This document shows, piece by piece, positions 54,586 to 63,572 of a DNA stretch of 64,000 bases. Below the pieces are notes generated by a model. That model saw only the letters and a list, made by a program, of their open reading frames with translations, was not told where the DNA came from and did not search any database. Source of the stretch: CBDIBC01 sp965276635 (GTDB lineage Bacteria; Actinomycetota; Acidimicrobiia; Acidimicrobiales; Palsa-688); assembly GCA_965276635.1 (NCBI GenBank), contig CBDIBC010000003.1:248001-312000 (forward strand), written 5' to 3'. The number at the start of each line of letters is the position of its first letter. Position 1 is the stretch's first letter. The translations under genes were made by a program, and so were the position numbers.

Positions 54586-55596
54586 TCACCCGTCCCGTAG
54601 CTGTGACCGGATGAGGGCGCCGTCGGCCGCGTCCAGGCCCGCCGGCGTGTAGAAGCTGATGCGATCGATGATGTCGCCGAAGCGGGCGATGATTCGCCCG
54701 GCCACCTCGGGCGGCGAGCCGACGACGGCGAAGGCGTCGAGGATCTCGTCATCGATCAGCTCGCCCATCGTCGACCACTCCCCAGCCTTGGACAGGCGGT
54801 TCAGCTCGGGCTGCAGGTCGCCCCATCCGTGGAGCTCGAGGACACCGCGGTACGCCGGGGTGGAGGCGTAGAAGGCGATCTGGCGCCGGGTGGCCGTCTG
54901 CGCCCGTTCCCGCGCCTCCTCGGTCGTCCCCGTGACCACGAACACCGGATAGGAGAGCTGGAAGTCCGATCGGTCGCAGCCTCGGGCCGATAGTCCCTCC
55001 TCCACCGTCGGCACCGTCACCTCCCGCAGGTAGCGCTCCGTCGTGAAGCCGTGCACCAGCAGCCCGTCGGCCACCTCTGCCGCCACCCTCGTCATGGCCT
55101 GCCCCACCGCAGCCAGGAACACGCGCGGCGCCCCGTGCGGGTTCGGGCCGGGATCGAAGAACGGCGTCATCAGGGTGTGCTGGTAGAACTCGCCGCGGAA
55201 CTCCAGCTTGGTGCCCTGCTGCCAGGCGTCCCAGATGGCCCGCATGGCCAGGATGAACTCGCGCATGCGCGGCGCCGGGTGCGACCACGGCATGGAGAAC
55301 CGCTTCTCGATGTGCGGCTTGATCTGCGAGCCCAAGCCGAGCATGAATCGTCCGCCGGAGAAGGCATTGAGGTCCCAGGCCACGTTCGCAGTCGTCATTG
55401 GGCTGCGGGCGAAGGCGACCGCGATGCCCGTGCCCAGCTCGACCCGGTCGGTGTGCTCGGCGGCCAGGGCCAGCGGCAGGAACGGGTCGTGGTTCGTCTC
55501 CGATCCCCACACCGCGGCGAAACCCTCCGCCTCCGCGGCGCGGGCCTGGCCCGCCACCCTGGACAGATCGTTCCCCACCCCGGTGTCGAGCAGCAT
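54586..55596 (-). CDS. LLM-class F420-dependent oxidoreductase
   Basis: 336 aa luciferase-like TIM barrel: AAEAEGFAAVWGSETNHDPF, VELGTGIAVAFARSPMTTAN, NAFSGGRFMLGLGSQIKPHI, MREFILAMRAIWDAWQQGTK and VFLAAVGQAMTRVAAEVADG. This subgroup uses F420 rather than FMN as cofactor, in line with cofC at 5.9 kb. ATG 55596. Substrate unknown; it follows the helicase gene by 10 nt. Confidence 0.87.
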   Translation of the reverse strand: MLLDTGVGNDLSRVAGQARAAEAEGFAAVWGSETNHDPFLPLALAAEHTDRVELGTGIAVAFARSPMTTANVAWDLNAFSGGRFMLGLGSQIKPHIEKRFSMPWSHPAPRMREFILAMRAIWDAWQQGTKLEFRGEFYQHTLMTPFFDPGPNPHGAPRVFLAAVGQAMTRVAAEVADGLLVHGFTTERYLREVTVPTVEEGLSARGCDRSDFQLSYPVFVVTGTTEEARERAQTATRRQIAFYASTPAYRGVLELHGWGDLQPELNRLSKAGEWSTMGELIDDEILDAFAVVGSPPEVAGRIIARFGDIIDRISFYTPAGLDAADGALIRSQLRDG

Positions 55597-55606
55597 GGGC
55601 CCGAAC

Positions 55607-58126
55607 CTAGCCCGGCCCCACGCCGACGGTCCGCACCACGGCCTCGCCGCGCTCGTCGGAGGCAGCCACGTCCGCCTCCACGACGATGCGCCAGTCGTGG
55701 TCGCCCGCCGGGTCGTCGAGTATCTGCTCGACCACCCAGCGCTGCGGACCGGGCCGCACGATCGACAGCGTCGCCGACCGGGCGGTCGCACCGATGCCGA
55801 TGTCGCCGTGCGCGGCCCAGTAGCCGGCGAGGGCCTCCACCCATTGCGCATCGGTCCACCCGCCCGGGCCCTCCACGGAGGCCAGCCCGGCGGCATCGCG
55901 GCGAGCGGCCAGCTCCACCCGCCGGAACGCGGCGTTCCGCACCATGATCGTGAAGGCCCGGGCGTTAGCGGTGAGCGGGCGGGTGGTGCCGTCCACGGCT
56001 CGGCGGCGCTCTTCGTCCAGCTGGCCGGCCGGTGGTGCCGGGCCTGCGGCCAGGGCCTCCCACTCGTCGAGCAGGCTGGAGTCCACCTGGCGCACCACCT
56101 CGCCGAGCCAGTCGGTGAGCGCGTCGAGGTCGTCGGTCTTGGCGTCGGCGGGGACGCTGCGTTGGAGGCCGCGGTAGGCGTCGGTGAGGTAGCGGAGGAC
56201 CAGGCCCTCGGAACGGGTCAGGCCGTAGTGGGCGACGTACTCGCTGAAGCTCATGGCCCGCTCGTAGAGCTCCCGGGCCACGGACTTGGGCGCGATGTTG
56301 TGGTCGGCCGCCCAGGCGTGGCGCAGCCGGTAGCGATCGAACAGCTCGTAGGTGAACTCCCGCAGCGGCTTGGGGTGCTCGAGCTGGTCGAGGGCCGCCA
56401 TGCGGTCGTCGTACTCGACGCCGTCGCCCTTGAGCCGACCGATGGTCTCGCCCCGGAGGCGATCCAGCTGTGCGGCCAGGACGGGGCCGGGGTTCTCGAG
56501 CGTCGACTCCACGATGCTCAGCACGTCGAGCGGCCACGTCGGCGCGTCGCGGTCGAGGAGTGGCAGCGCTTCGAGGATGAAGGGGCTGAGCGGTGCGTTC
56601 AGGGCGAAGTCGCGTTGGAGGTCGGAGGTCACCCGGACCCGGCGCCCGGCCTCGTCGGGCCCGGCCAGCCGCTCGAGTGCGCCGGCGCCGAGCAACGACC
56701 GGTAGATGGCGACGGCCTGGCGGATGTGGGTGCGTTGCGCGGGGCGCGGCTCGTCGTTCGCCACCAGGAGGTGGCGGAGGGCGGCGCAGCCGTCACCCGG
56801 TCGATCGAGGACGTTCAGGACCATGGCGTGGCTGACGGCGAAGCTGGACGTGAGCGTCTCGGGCGGGGCGCCGATCAGGCGGGTGAAGGTCGCCTCGCTC
56901 CAGGCCACGTACCCTTTCGGTGGCTTGGCCTTCACCAGCTTCCGCAGGCGCTTGGGATCGCCGGCCGCCTTCTCGACGGCGCGCTCGTTGTCGATCTCGT
57001 GCTCGGGCGCCTGGACGACCGCCAGCCCGGCCTGGTCGAAGCCGGCCCGCCCGGCTCGCCCCGTGATCTGGTGGAACTCCCGGGCGGTCAACAGCCGATT
57101 GGTGCGCCCGTCGTACTTGGCCAGGGCGGTCAACAGCACGGTGCGCAGCGGCAGGTTCACCCCGACGCCGAGCGAGTCGGTGCCGGTGACGACGCGCAGC
57201 AGGTTGGCCTGGGCCAGCCGTTCGACCAGCCGGCGGTACCGCGGGAGCATGCCCCCGTGATGCACGCCGATGCCGTGGCGCAACAGCCGGGCCAGCGTCT
57301 GGCCGAACCCCGGTGCGAAGCGGACCCCCGCCAGGGCCTCGGCCACGGCGTCGCGCTGGGATCGGGTGGCCACCTGCGCGCTGGTCAGCGCCTGGGCGTG
57401 GGCCACCGCAGCAGCCTGGGTGAAGTGGACGACGTACACCGGCGCCTGCCCGCCGGCGACGAGCGACTCGATGGTCTCGTGCAGCGGGGTGCGTCGGTAC
57501 TCGAAGTGCAGCGGCACGGGACGGGCGGCGCCGGCGATGACCGCGGTGGGTCGCCCCGTCCGCCGGGTCAGGTCGGCCTCGAAGCGCCGGGTGTCGCCGA
57601 GGGTGGCGGAGAGCAGCACGAACTGGGCGTCGGTCAGCTCGAGCAGCGGGACCTGCCACGCCCAGCCCCGATCGGGGTCGGCGTAGAAGTGGAACTCGTC
57701 CATGACCACCTGGGTCACCCCCGAACCAGGGCCACCGGTGCGCAGGACCAGGTTGGCCAGGATCTCGGCCGTGGCACAGATGATCGGCGCACCGGGGTTT
57801 ACTGCGGCGTCGCCCGTGAGCAGGCCGACCGACCCGGCGCCGAGCGTGGCCGCCAGATCGAAGAACTTCTCCGACACCAGCGCCTTGATCGGCGCGGTGT
57901 AGAACGATCGGCCGCGGCCTTCGGCGACGGCCGCCACATGTGCCCCCAACGCGATCAGGCTCTTCCCCGACCCGGTGGGCGTGGTGACGATGGCGTTGGC
58001 GCCGGAGAAGATCTCGAGCAGGGCCTCCTCCTGGGCCGGGTACAGGGTGATGCCGCGCCCGGTGATCCAGCCGGAGAGGGCGTCGAAGGCGGCATCGGGG
58101 GCGAGGCCGGCCAGGTCGAGGGGCAC
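55607..58126 (-). CDS. DEAD/DEAH-box helicase with DUF3516 C-terminus
   Basis: 839 aa from GTG 58126. Motif I TTPTGSGKS, motif II MDEFHFY, motif III LLSATLGDT, motif V/VI GTDSLGVGVNLPLRTV and QITGRAGRAG. The long C-terminal half (about 400-839; PLREFTYELFDRYRLRHAWA, DHNIAPKSVARELYERAMSF) is the actinobacterial DUF3516 region. Ski2-like architecture suggests an RNA or DNA helicase role. The in-frame extension upstream of 58126 lacks helicase features. Confidence 0.9.
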   Translation of the reverse strand: MPLDLAGLAPDAAFDALSGWITGRGITLYPAQEEALLEIFSGANAIVTTPTGSGKSLIALGAHVAAVAEGRGRSFYTAPIKALVSEKFFDLAATLGAGSVGLLTGDAAVNPGAPIICATAEILANLVLRTGGPGSGVTQVVMDEFHFYADPDRGWAWQVPLLELTDAQFVLLSATLGDTRRFEADLTRRTGRPTAVIAGAARPVPLHFEYRRTPLHETIESLVAGGQAPVYVVHFTQAAAVAHAQALTSAQVATRSQRDAVAEALAGVRFAPGFGQTLARLLRHGIGVHHGGMLPRYRRLVERLAQANLLRVVTGTDSLGVGVNLPLRTVLLTALAKYDGRTNRLLTAREFHQITGRAGRAGFDQAGLAVVQAPEHEIDNERAVEKAAGDPKRLRKLVKAKPPKGYVAWSEATFTRLIGAPPETLTSSFAVSHAMVLNVLDRPGDGCAALRHLLVANDEPRPAQRTHIRQAVAIYRSLLGAGALERLAGPDEAGRRVRVTSDLQRDFALNAPLSPFILEALPLLDRDAPTWPLDVLSIVESTLENPGPVLAAQLDRLRGETIGRLKGDGVEYDDRMAALDQLEHPKPLREFTYELFDRYRLRHAWAADHNIAPKSVARELYERAMSFSEYVAHYGLTRSEGLVLRYLTDAYRGLQRSVPADAKTDDLDALTDWLGEVVRQVDSSLLDEWEALAAGPAPPAGQLDEERRRAVDGTTRPLTANARAFTIMVRNAAFRRVELAARRDAAGLASVEGPGGWTDAQWVEALAGYWAAHGDIGIGATARSATLSIVRPGPQRWVVEQILDDPAGDHDWRIVVEADVAASDERGEAVVRTVGVGPG

Positions 58127-58292
58127 GGAGGCGGATGCTACGGGCCGGGGTGGATGGCGCGGTGCGTACCCGCCCGACGGGCAAACGACAGCGGTCGGGC
58201 CGCAAGGGTCACCGGGTCCTTCCGGCGGGGCAGCTGCCGGCCGGAACGCGGCGGCGGTACCGTGTCGGCGCACGCATCACGGGAGGGTCGGC

Positions 58293-58890
58293 ATGGCCGA
58301 GGTCGAGGGCACGTTCGCGGATGGCCGGCTCTTCTACCGGGCGATCCTGAGGTGGTCCGGGCCTACCAGCGGAGGGGGAGCGGGCCAACATCGAGTCGGT
58401 GGCGGCCGCCGTCGGCGACCTCGATCTGGCCTACGCCCAGGCCCACCAGGCGAGGCTGGCCGCGTTGGCCCTGTCCGCCCCGCTCGTGTTTGCCCCGCCG
58501 GAGCTGCTCGCCCTCGCCGACCTCGACGAGATCCCCGACCTGGGCCTGGCCGATGCGGTGTCGGGCGATCCTGAGGTGGTCCGGGCCTACCAGCAGGACC
58601 CCCTCGTCTATCAGGGGCCACCCCCTCGTGGCTTCCTGCGAGCGGTTGGTGAGCTGATCGGCGTGCGGGAGCGCTTCGCCGCCATCACCCTTCCGGTCCT
58701 GGTCATGCAGGGCAGCGACGACGGGCTGGTCAGCCCCCAGGCGCTGCGCGACGTGGTCGTCGGGGTGTCGTCCACCGACCTCACCGCCCGCCTGTGGCCC
58801 GGCATGTGGCACGAGATCTTCCACGAGCCCGGCCAGGCCGCCGTCCTCGACCTGCTCGCCACCTGGATCCTCTCCCAGGTGCGAGCGTAA
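58293..58890 (+). pseudogene. Alpha/beta hydrolase (monoacylglycerol-lipase-like) with internal deletion
   Basis: Start, ribosome binding site (GGGAGG, 6 nt before ATG 58293) and the first 17 codons (MAEVEGTFADGRLFYR) look intact. The frame then enters a copy of a 33-nt sequence and is lost. From 58399 another frame carries the C-terminal half: ALALSAPLVFAPPELLALAD, GDPEVVRAYQQDPLVYQG, PVLVMQGSDDGLVSP and the His in PGMWHEIFHEPG. The segment with the Gly-x-Ser-x-Gly nucleophile is missing, so the product cannot be active. Confidence 0.8.
58338..58370 (+). repeat. 33-nt direct repeat, first copy (second at 58562-58594)
   Basis: The two copies are identical over 33 nt and 224 nt apart, starting CGGGCGATCCTGAGGTGG and ending GGGCCTACCAGC. 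The second is in its natural coding place (SGDPEVVRAYQ); the first sits at the break point of the hydrolase relic. Confidence 0.95.
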
Positions 58891-58918
58891 GCGGCGACCG
58901 CCACGTCGTCGGCACCGT

Positions 58919-59888
58919 TCACGATGGTGGGACCACCGTCGTGGGGAGCCCGTCGCCCCCGAAGCGGACCTCGGCCAGGTGGAGCCCGCGGCGACCGCCG
59001 TGGCGGTAGCCCACGCGACCGGGCTCCCAGGCGTGGAAGGCCATCCACAGGCGTCCGTCCCCATCGGTGAACAGCTCCTGCCCGCCGGGTCCGGCGGTGC
59101 CAGGGAGCCGGGTGGCGGCGGCGTCGGGGAGGACCCGATGGACGGGCCACCACCACGGCTGCCCGGCCCGCCACGCCCGGCCGGCACTGCGGGTGAACGG
59201 ACCGACGGGCGAGAGGGCCGTGGCGTGGCCGATGGCATAGCCGTTGGACTCCCACCGGTTGGCCGAGTAGAAGAGGTGGTAGGTGCCGTCGTGGTGGACG
59301 AGCGCCGGCGCCTCGATGAGCGGCTCCTCCCAACGTCGCTCCGACTGCAGGAGTCGGGTCGACGGCCCGGCGAAGGCGAGGCCGTCGGGGGCCAACGGCC
59401 GTATCCACAGCGACGACGGGCGACCGACGGCGTTGGTGTCGGCCTTCCACAACAGGTAGGCGGTGCCGTCGACGTCGACGAACGGGCTGGGATCGATCGA
59501 GCCGCCGTCGGACTCCTGGAACACCAGCGGGCCCGACGACCGGTCGGCGAAGGGCCCCTCGGCCCTCGTAGCCGTGGCCAGCGAGATGGCCTGGCGCCCG
59601 GAGCGAGGCTCGCGCAGCGTGTAGTAGAGGATCGGGCCGCCGGGGCGGTCCAGCACGACCGGCGCCCAGGTGTGGCCGGGCTGGCCCCAGGCGGGGAGGA
59701 CCGGGAGGGCGTCGCCGGCATCGTCCCAGTGGGCCAGGTCGGGAGAGGTCCAGACCTGCACGTTGCGGCCGCCGGCGTTGGTAGCGTAGGCGAGGTACCG
59801 GTCGCCGTCGCGCAGCACGAAGGGGTCCGGGAAATCCCGACCATCGAGCAGGGGGCCGAACGGGGAGAGACGCGTAGGGTGCGATCAT
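58919..59888 (-). pseudogene. GH43-family glycosyl hydrolase with N-terminal frameshift
   Basis: A five-bladed propeller hydrolase: GDRYLAYATNAGGRNVQVWT, HTWAPVVLDRPGGPILYYTL, SIDPSPFVDVDGTAYLLWKA (second acidic residue region) and EEPLIEAPALVHHDGTYHLF (catalytic Glu region). The in-frame start, GTG 59818, lies just after DFPDPF, which holds the family's general-base Asp. Upstream of it a stop closes this frame without an ATG. A good ATG at 59888 opens the neighbouring frame (MIAPYASLPV), so a one-base shift at about 59851-59866, in G-runs, is likely. Confidence 0.7.
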
Positions 59889-59935
59889 GGCAGTTGCCGA
59901 CCCCTGACCTGCAGACCCCTGACCTGCAGACCTCG

Positions 59936-60583
59936 GTGCTCTCACCGTCGCCCGCCGACACGTTCGTGTCCCTGGCGCCCGGCACCGACGAGGTGATCGG
60001 GACGTTCGCCGTCCACCACGCCGACGACGTCGCCGCCGCCCTCGCTCGGGCTCGCGTCGCCGCCGCGTGGTGGGCCGCGCTCGGCTTCGCGGCTCGTGGC
60101 CGGCATCTGGCTCGGTGGCGCGGCCAGATCGCCCGTCACATCGACGATCTGGCCGACCTCGTGCACCGCGAGGGGGGCAAGCCCGTGGCCGACGCGGTGT
60201 TGGAGATCACCCTCGCCCTGGACCACCTGGCTTGGGCTCCCAGCCACGCTCGCGGCATCCTCGGCCCGCGCCGGGTCCCCGTCGGTATGCTGGCCCTGAA
60301 CCAGGCGGCGTCGCTCGAGTACCAGCCCTATGGCGTGGTCGGCGTGATCGGGCCGTGGAACTACCCGGTGTTCACGCCGATGGGCCTGCCGTTCGGCGGG
60401 GTGGGGGAGTCCGGCTTCGGCCGGATCCATGGTGCCGACGGCCTCCGTGAGTTCGCCCGGCCGAAGGCCATAACCGTGCAGCGCTTCGCCCTGCCCGTGA
60501 ACCTGATGAGCTTCGGCCGGCCGGCGGCGGCCACCGCCGTGGTCCGTACCGCCATGCGGCTGGTCCACGGGCGTCGTCGCTGA
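59936..60583 (+). pseudogene. Aldehyde dehydrogenase with in-frame internal deletion
   Basis: 215 codons. The N-terminal part (APGTDEVIGTFAVHHADDVA ... YGVVGVIGPWNYPVFTPMG) is normal ALDH up to the substrate/NAD entry. It then jumps at PMG directly to the extreme C-terminus LPFGGVGESGFGRIHGADGL and REFARPKAITVQ. About 280 residues with the NAD-binding, catalytic Glu and catalytic Cys regions are missing. The frame stays open, so a protein may be made, but not an active dehydrogenase. Two 15-nt repeats (ACCCCTGACCTGCAG) precede GTG 59936. Confidence 0.85.
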
Positions 60584-60605
60584 CGGTCGCCTCCCGGGTC
60601 CGGGG

Positions 60606-61100
60606 TCAGCCCGGCGAGGCCGCCCCGTCGGCGTAGCGGGTCCGGCACTCGGCCACGGCCGCCTCTGCCTGCTCCCTGGTCTTCCAGCCGCTGATCTCGG
60701 TGCGCTTGCCCGGCTCCAGGTCCTTGTAGATCTGGAAGAAGTGGCTGATCTCGCTCAGCTCGTGAGCAGGGACATGCTCCAGCTCGGTGATGTCGGCATA
60801 GCGGGGGTCGGTGGCGGCCACGCAGAGCACCTTGGCATCGTTGCCCTCCTCGTCGGCCATCAGGAACATCCCGATCGGGCGGGCCCGGATGTGGCAACCG
60901 GGGAACGTGGGCTCCTGGAGGACGACCATGGCGTCGAGCGGATCGCCGTCCGCGGCCAGGGTGTGGGGCACGAAGCCGTAGTCCTCCGGGTACTGCGTGG
61001 ACGTGAACAGCATCCGGTCCAACCAGATCACGCCGGCAGCATCGGCCTCGTACTTGTTCCGGGTGCCCTTGGGGATCTCGATGATGACCTCTAGCTCCAT
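60606..61100 (-). CDS. ppa: Inorganic pyrophosphatase
   Basis: 164-aa family I PPase. IEIPKGTRNKYEAD, PEDYGFVPHTLAADGDPLDA (the D-x-D-P-x-D metal site), and HFFQIYKDLEPGKRTEISGW are diagnostic. Hydrolyses PPi from biosynthetic reactions. ATG 61100; a small membrane protein gene lies upstream on the same strand. Confidence 0.96.
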   Translation of the reverse strand: MELEVIIEIPKGTRNKYEADAAGVIWLDRMLFTSTQYPEDYGFVPHTLAADGDPLDAMVVLQEPTFPGCHIRARPIGMFLMADEEGNDAKVLCVAATDPRYADITELEHVPAHELSEISHFFQIYKDLEPGKRTEISGWKTREQAEAAVAECRTRYADGAASPG

Positions 61101-61144
61101 GCCCGATTCGTAGCACGCCGGGACCGCCCCTCATCGGTCGGCGC

Positions 61145-61510
61145 TCAGAGCCCGGCCTGCCGATCGACCGGCCGGGCGGCCCCCGGCCGATCCTGGTCGC
61201 GGCGCAGCCAACGGAACGCCACCAGCCGCAACGCCAGGAACGCCGCGAACGTGGCGACCGTGGCCAGCACCACGCTGCGCCCGCGGATCGCGGCCAAGGC
61301 GCCGATGGCCTCCGCCAACCCGGCGGCGCTGGCGGCCAGCGCCCACCAGGAATGCCGCCGGCGACGGAACGACCAGACGGCGAGCGCCACGCCGGCGATG
61401 GCGAACACCGGCGGCCCCAGACCCAGCGCGATCAGGCAGAAGAGGGCAACCAGGGCGCTGGCGGCATAGAAGATCACGACGTGCTGCTCGACATCGAGGT
61501 TGGCCCCCAT
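61145..61510 (-). CDS. Small membrane protein
   Basis: 121 aa from ATG 61510 (GTG 61546 would add 12 residues). Four hydrophobic segments: VVIFYAASALVALFCLIALG, GPPVFAIAGVALAVWSF, WWALAASAAGLAEAIGALAA, VVLATVATFAAFLALRLVAF. The basic linker RRRRH and the basic C-terminus suggest cytoplasmic ends. No family is recognised. Confidence 0.6.
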   Translation of the reverse strand: MGANLDVEQHVVIFYAASALVALFCLIALGLGPPVFAIAGVALAVWSFRRRRHSWWALAASAAGLAEAIGALAAIRGRSVVLATVATFAAFLALRLVAFRWLRRDQDRPGAARPVDRQAGL

Positions 61511-61566
61511 CGGGCTCGGGCTGGCGTTGGGCAGAGACTCTGCCACGCCAGTCGGCGCCCCGGCGT

Positions 61567-62865
61567 TCAGCGGGTACGCGCAGGCGTCGCCGGGCCCCCG
61601 GGCGCCGCCGGTGACGCCTGCGGGGGCACCATGGGCACGACGGTCGGGTGGAGGCCGACCAGGCGGTCGTGGCGACGAGACGCCGTCCAGGCGACCGCCC
61701 CGACGATCACCGCCGCGGCCCCAACGATGGCGCCCGTGAGGCTCACGCCGACGACGCCCACGATGATCCCGGCCAGGGGGATGGTGACCACGTTCCCGAC
61801 GCCGTCGGCCGCCGAGGCCAGCGCCAGCACCCGACCTTGGGCGTGCACCGGGGTGTGGCGCTGGAGCAGGGTCTGCATGGGGGGCATGAAGAAGGCCACA
61901 TCCACACCCCAGACGAACACGCCGACGAATGCCACGACCAGCGAGTGCGTCCCCACGTAGGTGGCGGCCGCCACACCGGACACCGCCACGGCGACGGCCA
62001 GGCCCCGCACGGACACCATCGCCGCCGTGGCCCGGCCCCCGAGATGGGGGAGGAGCAGGCTGGTGAGCACCAGGCCGGTGCCGAAGGCGGTCTGGAACAA
62101 TCCCAGCACGGCCGGCGAACGATGCAGGACCGTGCGGACGTAGAGCGGCTCCAGGACGAAGAACGCGCCCCATGACATGAACACGGCCACGGCCAGGAGC
62201 AGGGTGCGGCGGACCGGGTCGATGCGCCGGCTGAGCGACAGCCCCGCCCGCACCTCCCGCCACACCGACGGCGACCCGGACGCGACCGGTGCATCGACGG
62301 CCGGCCGAGCGCGCAGGTGCAGCGAGGCCACCGTGGCCACACCGACCAGGAAGCTGGCGCTGTCGATCAGGAACGCGGCCCGGATGCTCCAGGCCGTGAT
62401 GGCGGCGGCCGCGACCAGCGGCCCGAAGACCATGGCCGACTGCTCGGCCGCACTGATCAGCGAGTTCGCCGCCAGCAGGTCCTCGTCGTCGACCAGCCGG
62501 GCAGGGACGGCCATGGCCGCCGGCTTCCCGCTGGCGCGCACGGTGCCGCTGACCAGCGCCAGGGCCAACAGGACGGTGAACGTCGGCGCCCAGGCCAGCG
62601 CCAGCGACGTGGCCATGCCGATCAGGTCGGACACGATGAGCACCCGCTTCGGCCCGAAGCGGTCGATCGGCACCCCGGCGAAGGGCGACGCCAGCGCGGC
62701 GGGAAGGGCCCAGGCCAAGCCGATGAGGGCGATGTGACCGGCCCCGACGTGGAAGTGGACGCCGGCGTAGCCCCACAGGGCGATGAGGGTGGCCCACGTG
62801 CCGAGGGCGTTGAGGGCGCTGCCGGCGAACAGGCGGGCGAACGGCCCCTGTCGCAGGAGTCGCAT
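61567..62865 (-). CDS. MFS transporter (MFS_3/enterobactin-exporter-like)
   Basis: 432 aa from ATG 62865, 11-12 TM helices. FARLFAGSALNALGTWATLI, SPFAGVPIDRFGPKRVLIVS (motif A), NSLISAAEQSAMVFGPLVAA, and VDVAFFMPPMQTLLQRHTPV with the HAQGRV motif of the MFS_3 group. Probably exports small molecules. Followed on the same strand by the small membrane protein and ppa. Confidence 0.87.
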   Translation of the reverse strand: MRLLRQGPFARLFAGSALNALGTWATLIALWGYAGVHFHVGAGHIALIGLAWALPAALASPFAGVPIDRFGPKRVLIVSDLIGMATSLALAWAPTFTVLLALALVSGTVRASGKPAAMAVPARLVDDEDLLAANSLISAAEQSAMVFGPLVAAAAITAWSIRAAFLIDSASFLVGVATVASLHLRARPAVDAPVASGSPSVWREVRAGLSLSRRIDPVRRTLLLAVAVFMSWGAFFVLEPLYVRTVLHRSPAVLGLFQTAFGTGLVLTSLLLPHLGGRATAAMVSVRGLAVAVAVSGVAAATYVGTHSLVVAFVGVFVWGVDVAFFMPPMQTLLQRHTPVHAQGRVLALASAADGVGNVVTIPLAGIIVGVVGVSLTGAIVGAAAVIVGAVAWTASRRHDRLVGLHPTVVPMVPPQASPAAPGGPATPARTR

Positions 62866-63025
62866 GCCGCCACGGTATCGACCGGCCTCGGTCGCGCCTC
62901 TAGAATTTCGGCGGCGCCCGTCACTCCTGGCCCGGGTGCACCGGTTGTCGGCCGGGCGGCGGTCGCCGACGCGCATCGTTCGCGCCAACGATGTCGCAGG
63001 GGACCGACGGTGATTGACTGGTCGC

Positions 63026-63516
63026 ATGGCGGGCGCGCAACCGGAACGGGGACGCTGGCCGGCGGACTGGTCGGATCGCGTCGCCGGCGTCGATTGCCCG
63101 ATGTGCGCGACCGTCGGCCACGGCGACAACGACTACTGGCTCAGCGTGGCCGTCCGCCGCCGACCGCGGTGTGCCTGGAGCGACGCAGCCGGCTTCCTGG
63201 CTACTGCATCGTGGTGTGGCGTGGGGACCACGTGGCGGAGCCGGCCGACCTCGACGACGACGCCGCCGCCGGGTACTGGTGCGACGTGGTCGCCGCCGGG
63301 CGGGCCATCCAGGCCGCCTTCGCGCCGATGAAGCTCAACTACTTCACCCTGGGCAACACCATGCCCCACCTCCACACCCACGTCGTGCCGCGCTACGAGT
63401 GGGATGCCTCGCCCGGAGGGCCCATCGCCTGGCCGGACATCTTCGTCGACCAGCCCGTCGCCGATGTCGAGCTGCGAGCCCACGCCCGGCTCCTGCGCCC
63501 GCACCTCCCTGGCTGA
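63026..63516 (+). pseudogene. HIT-family hydrolase, frameshifted
   Basis: The N-terminal frame from ATG 63026 gives VDCPMCATVGHGDNDYWLSV, a normal HIT start with its Cys pair. The rest of the family is in the next frame: TAVCLERRSRLPGYCIVVWR, FAPMKLNYFTLGNTMPHLHT and the catalytic H-x-H-x-H (HLHTHVV). The switch lies at about 63148-63165 in a GCCGCCG-rich stretch. Either an old frameshift or a sequence error; the two halves are otherwise well kept, which favours a recent event or error. Confidence 0.75.
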
Positions 63517-63572
63517 ACCCCGGCCCTCCTGGCGGCCTCAGCCCGGCACCGCCCGAGGGGTATGGTCCGGCC

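Noticed and set aside
55208..58657. Open plus-strand frame of 1149 codons
   Set aside because: It is the antisense of the helicase and LLM genes; high GC keeps it open. No conserved motifs.
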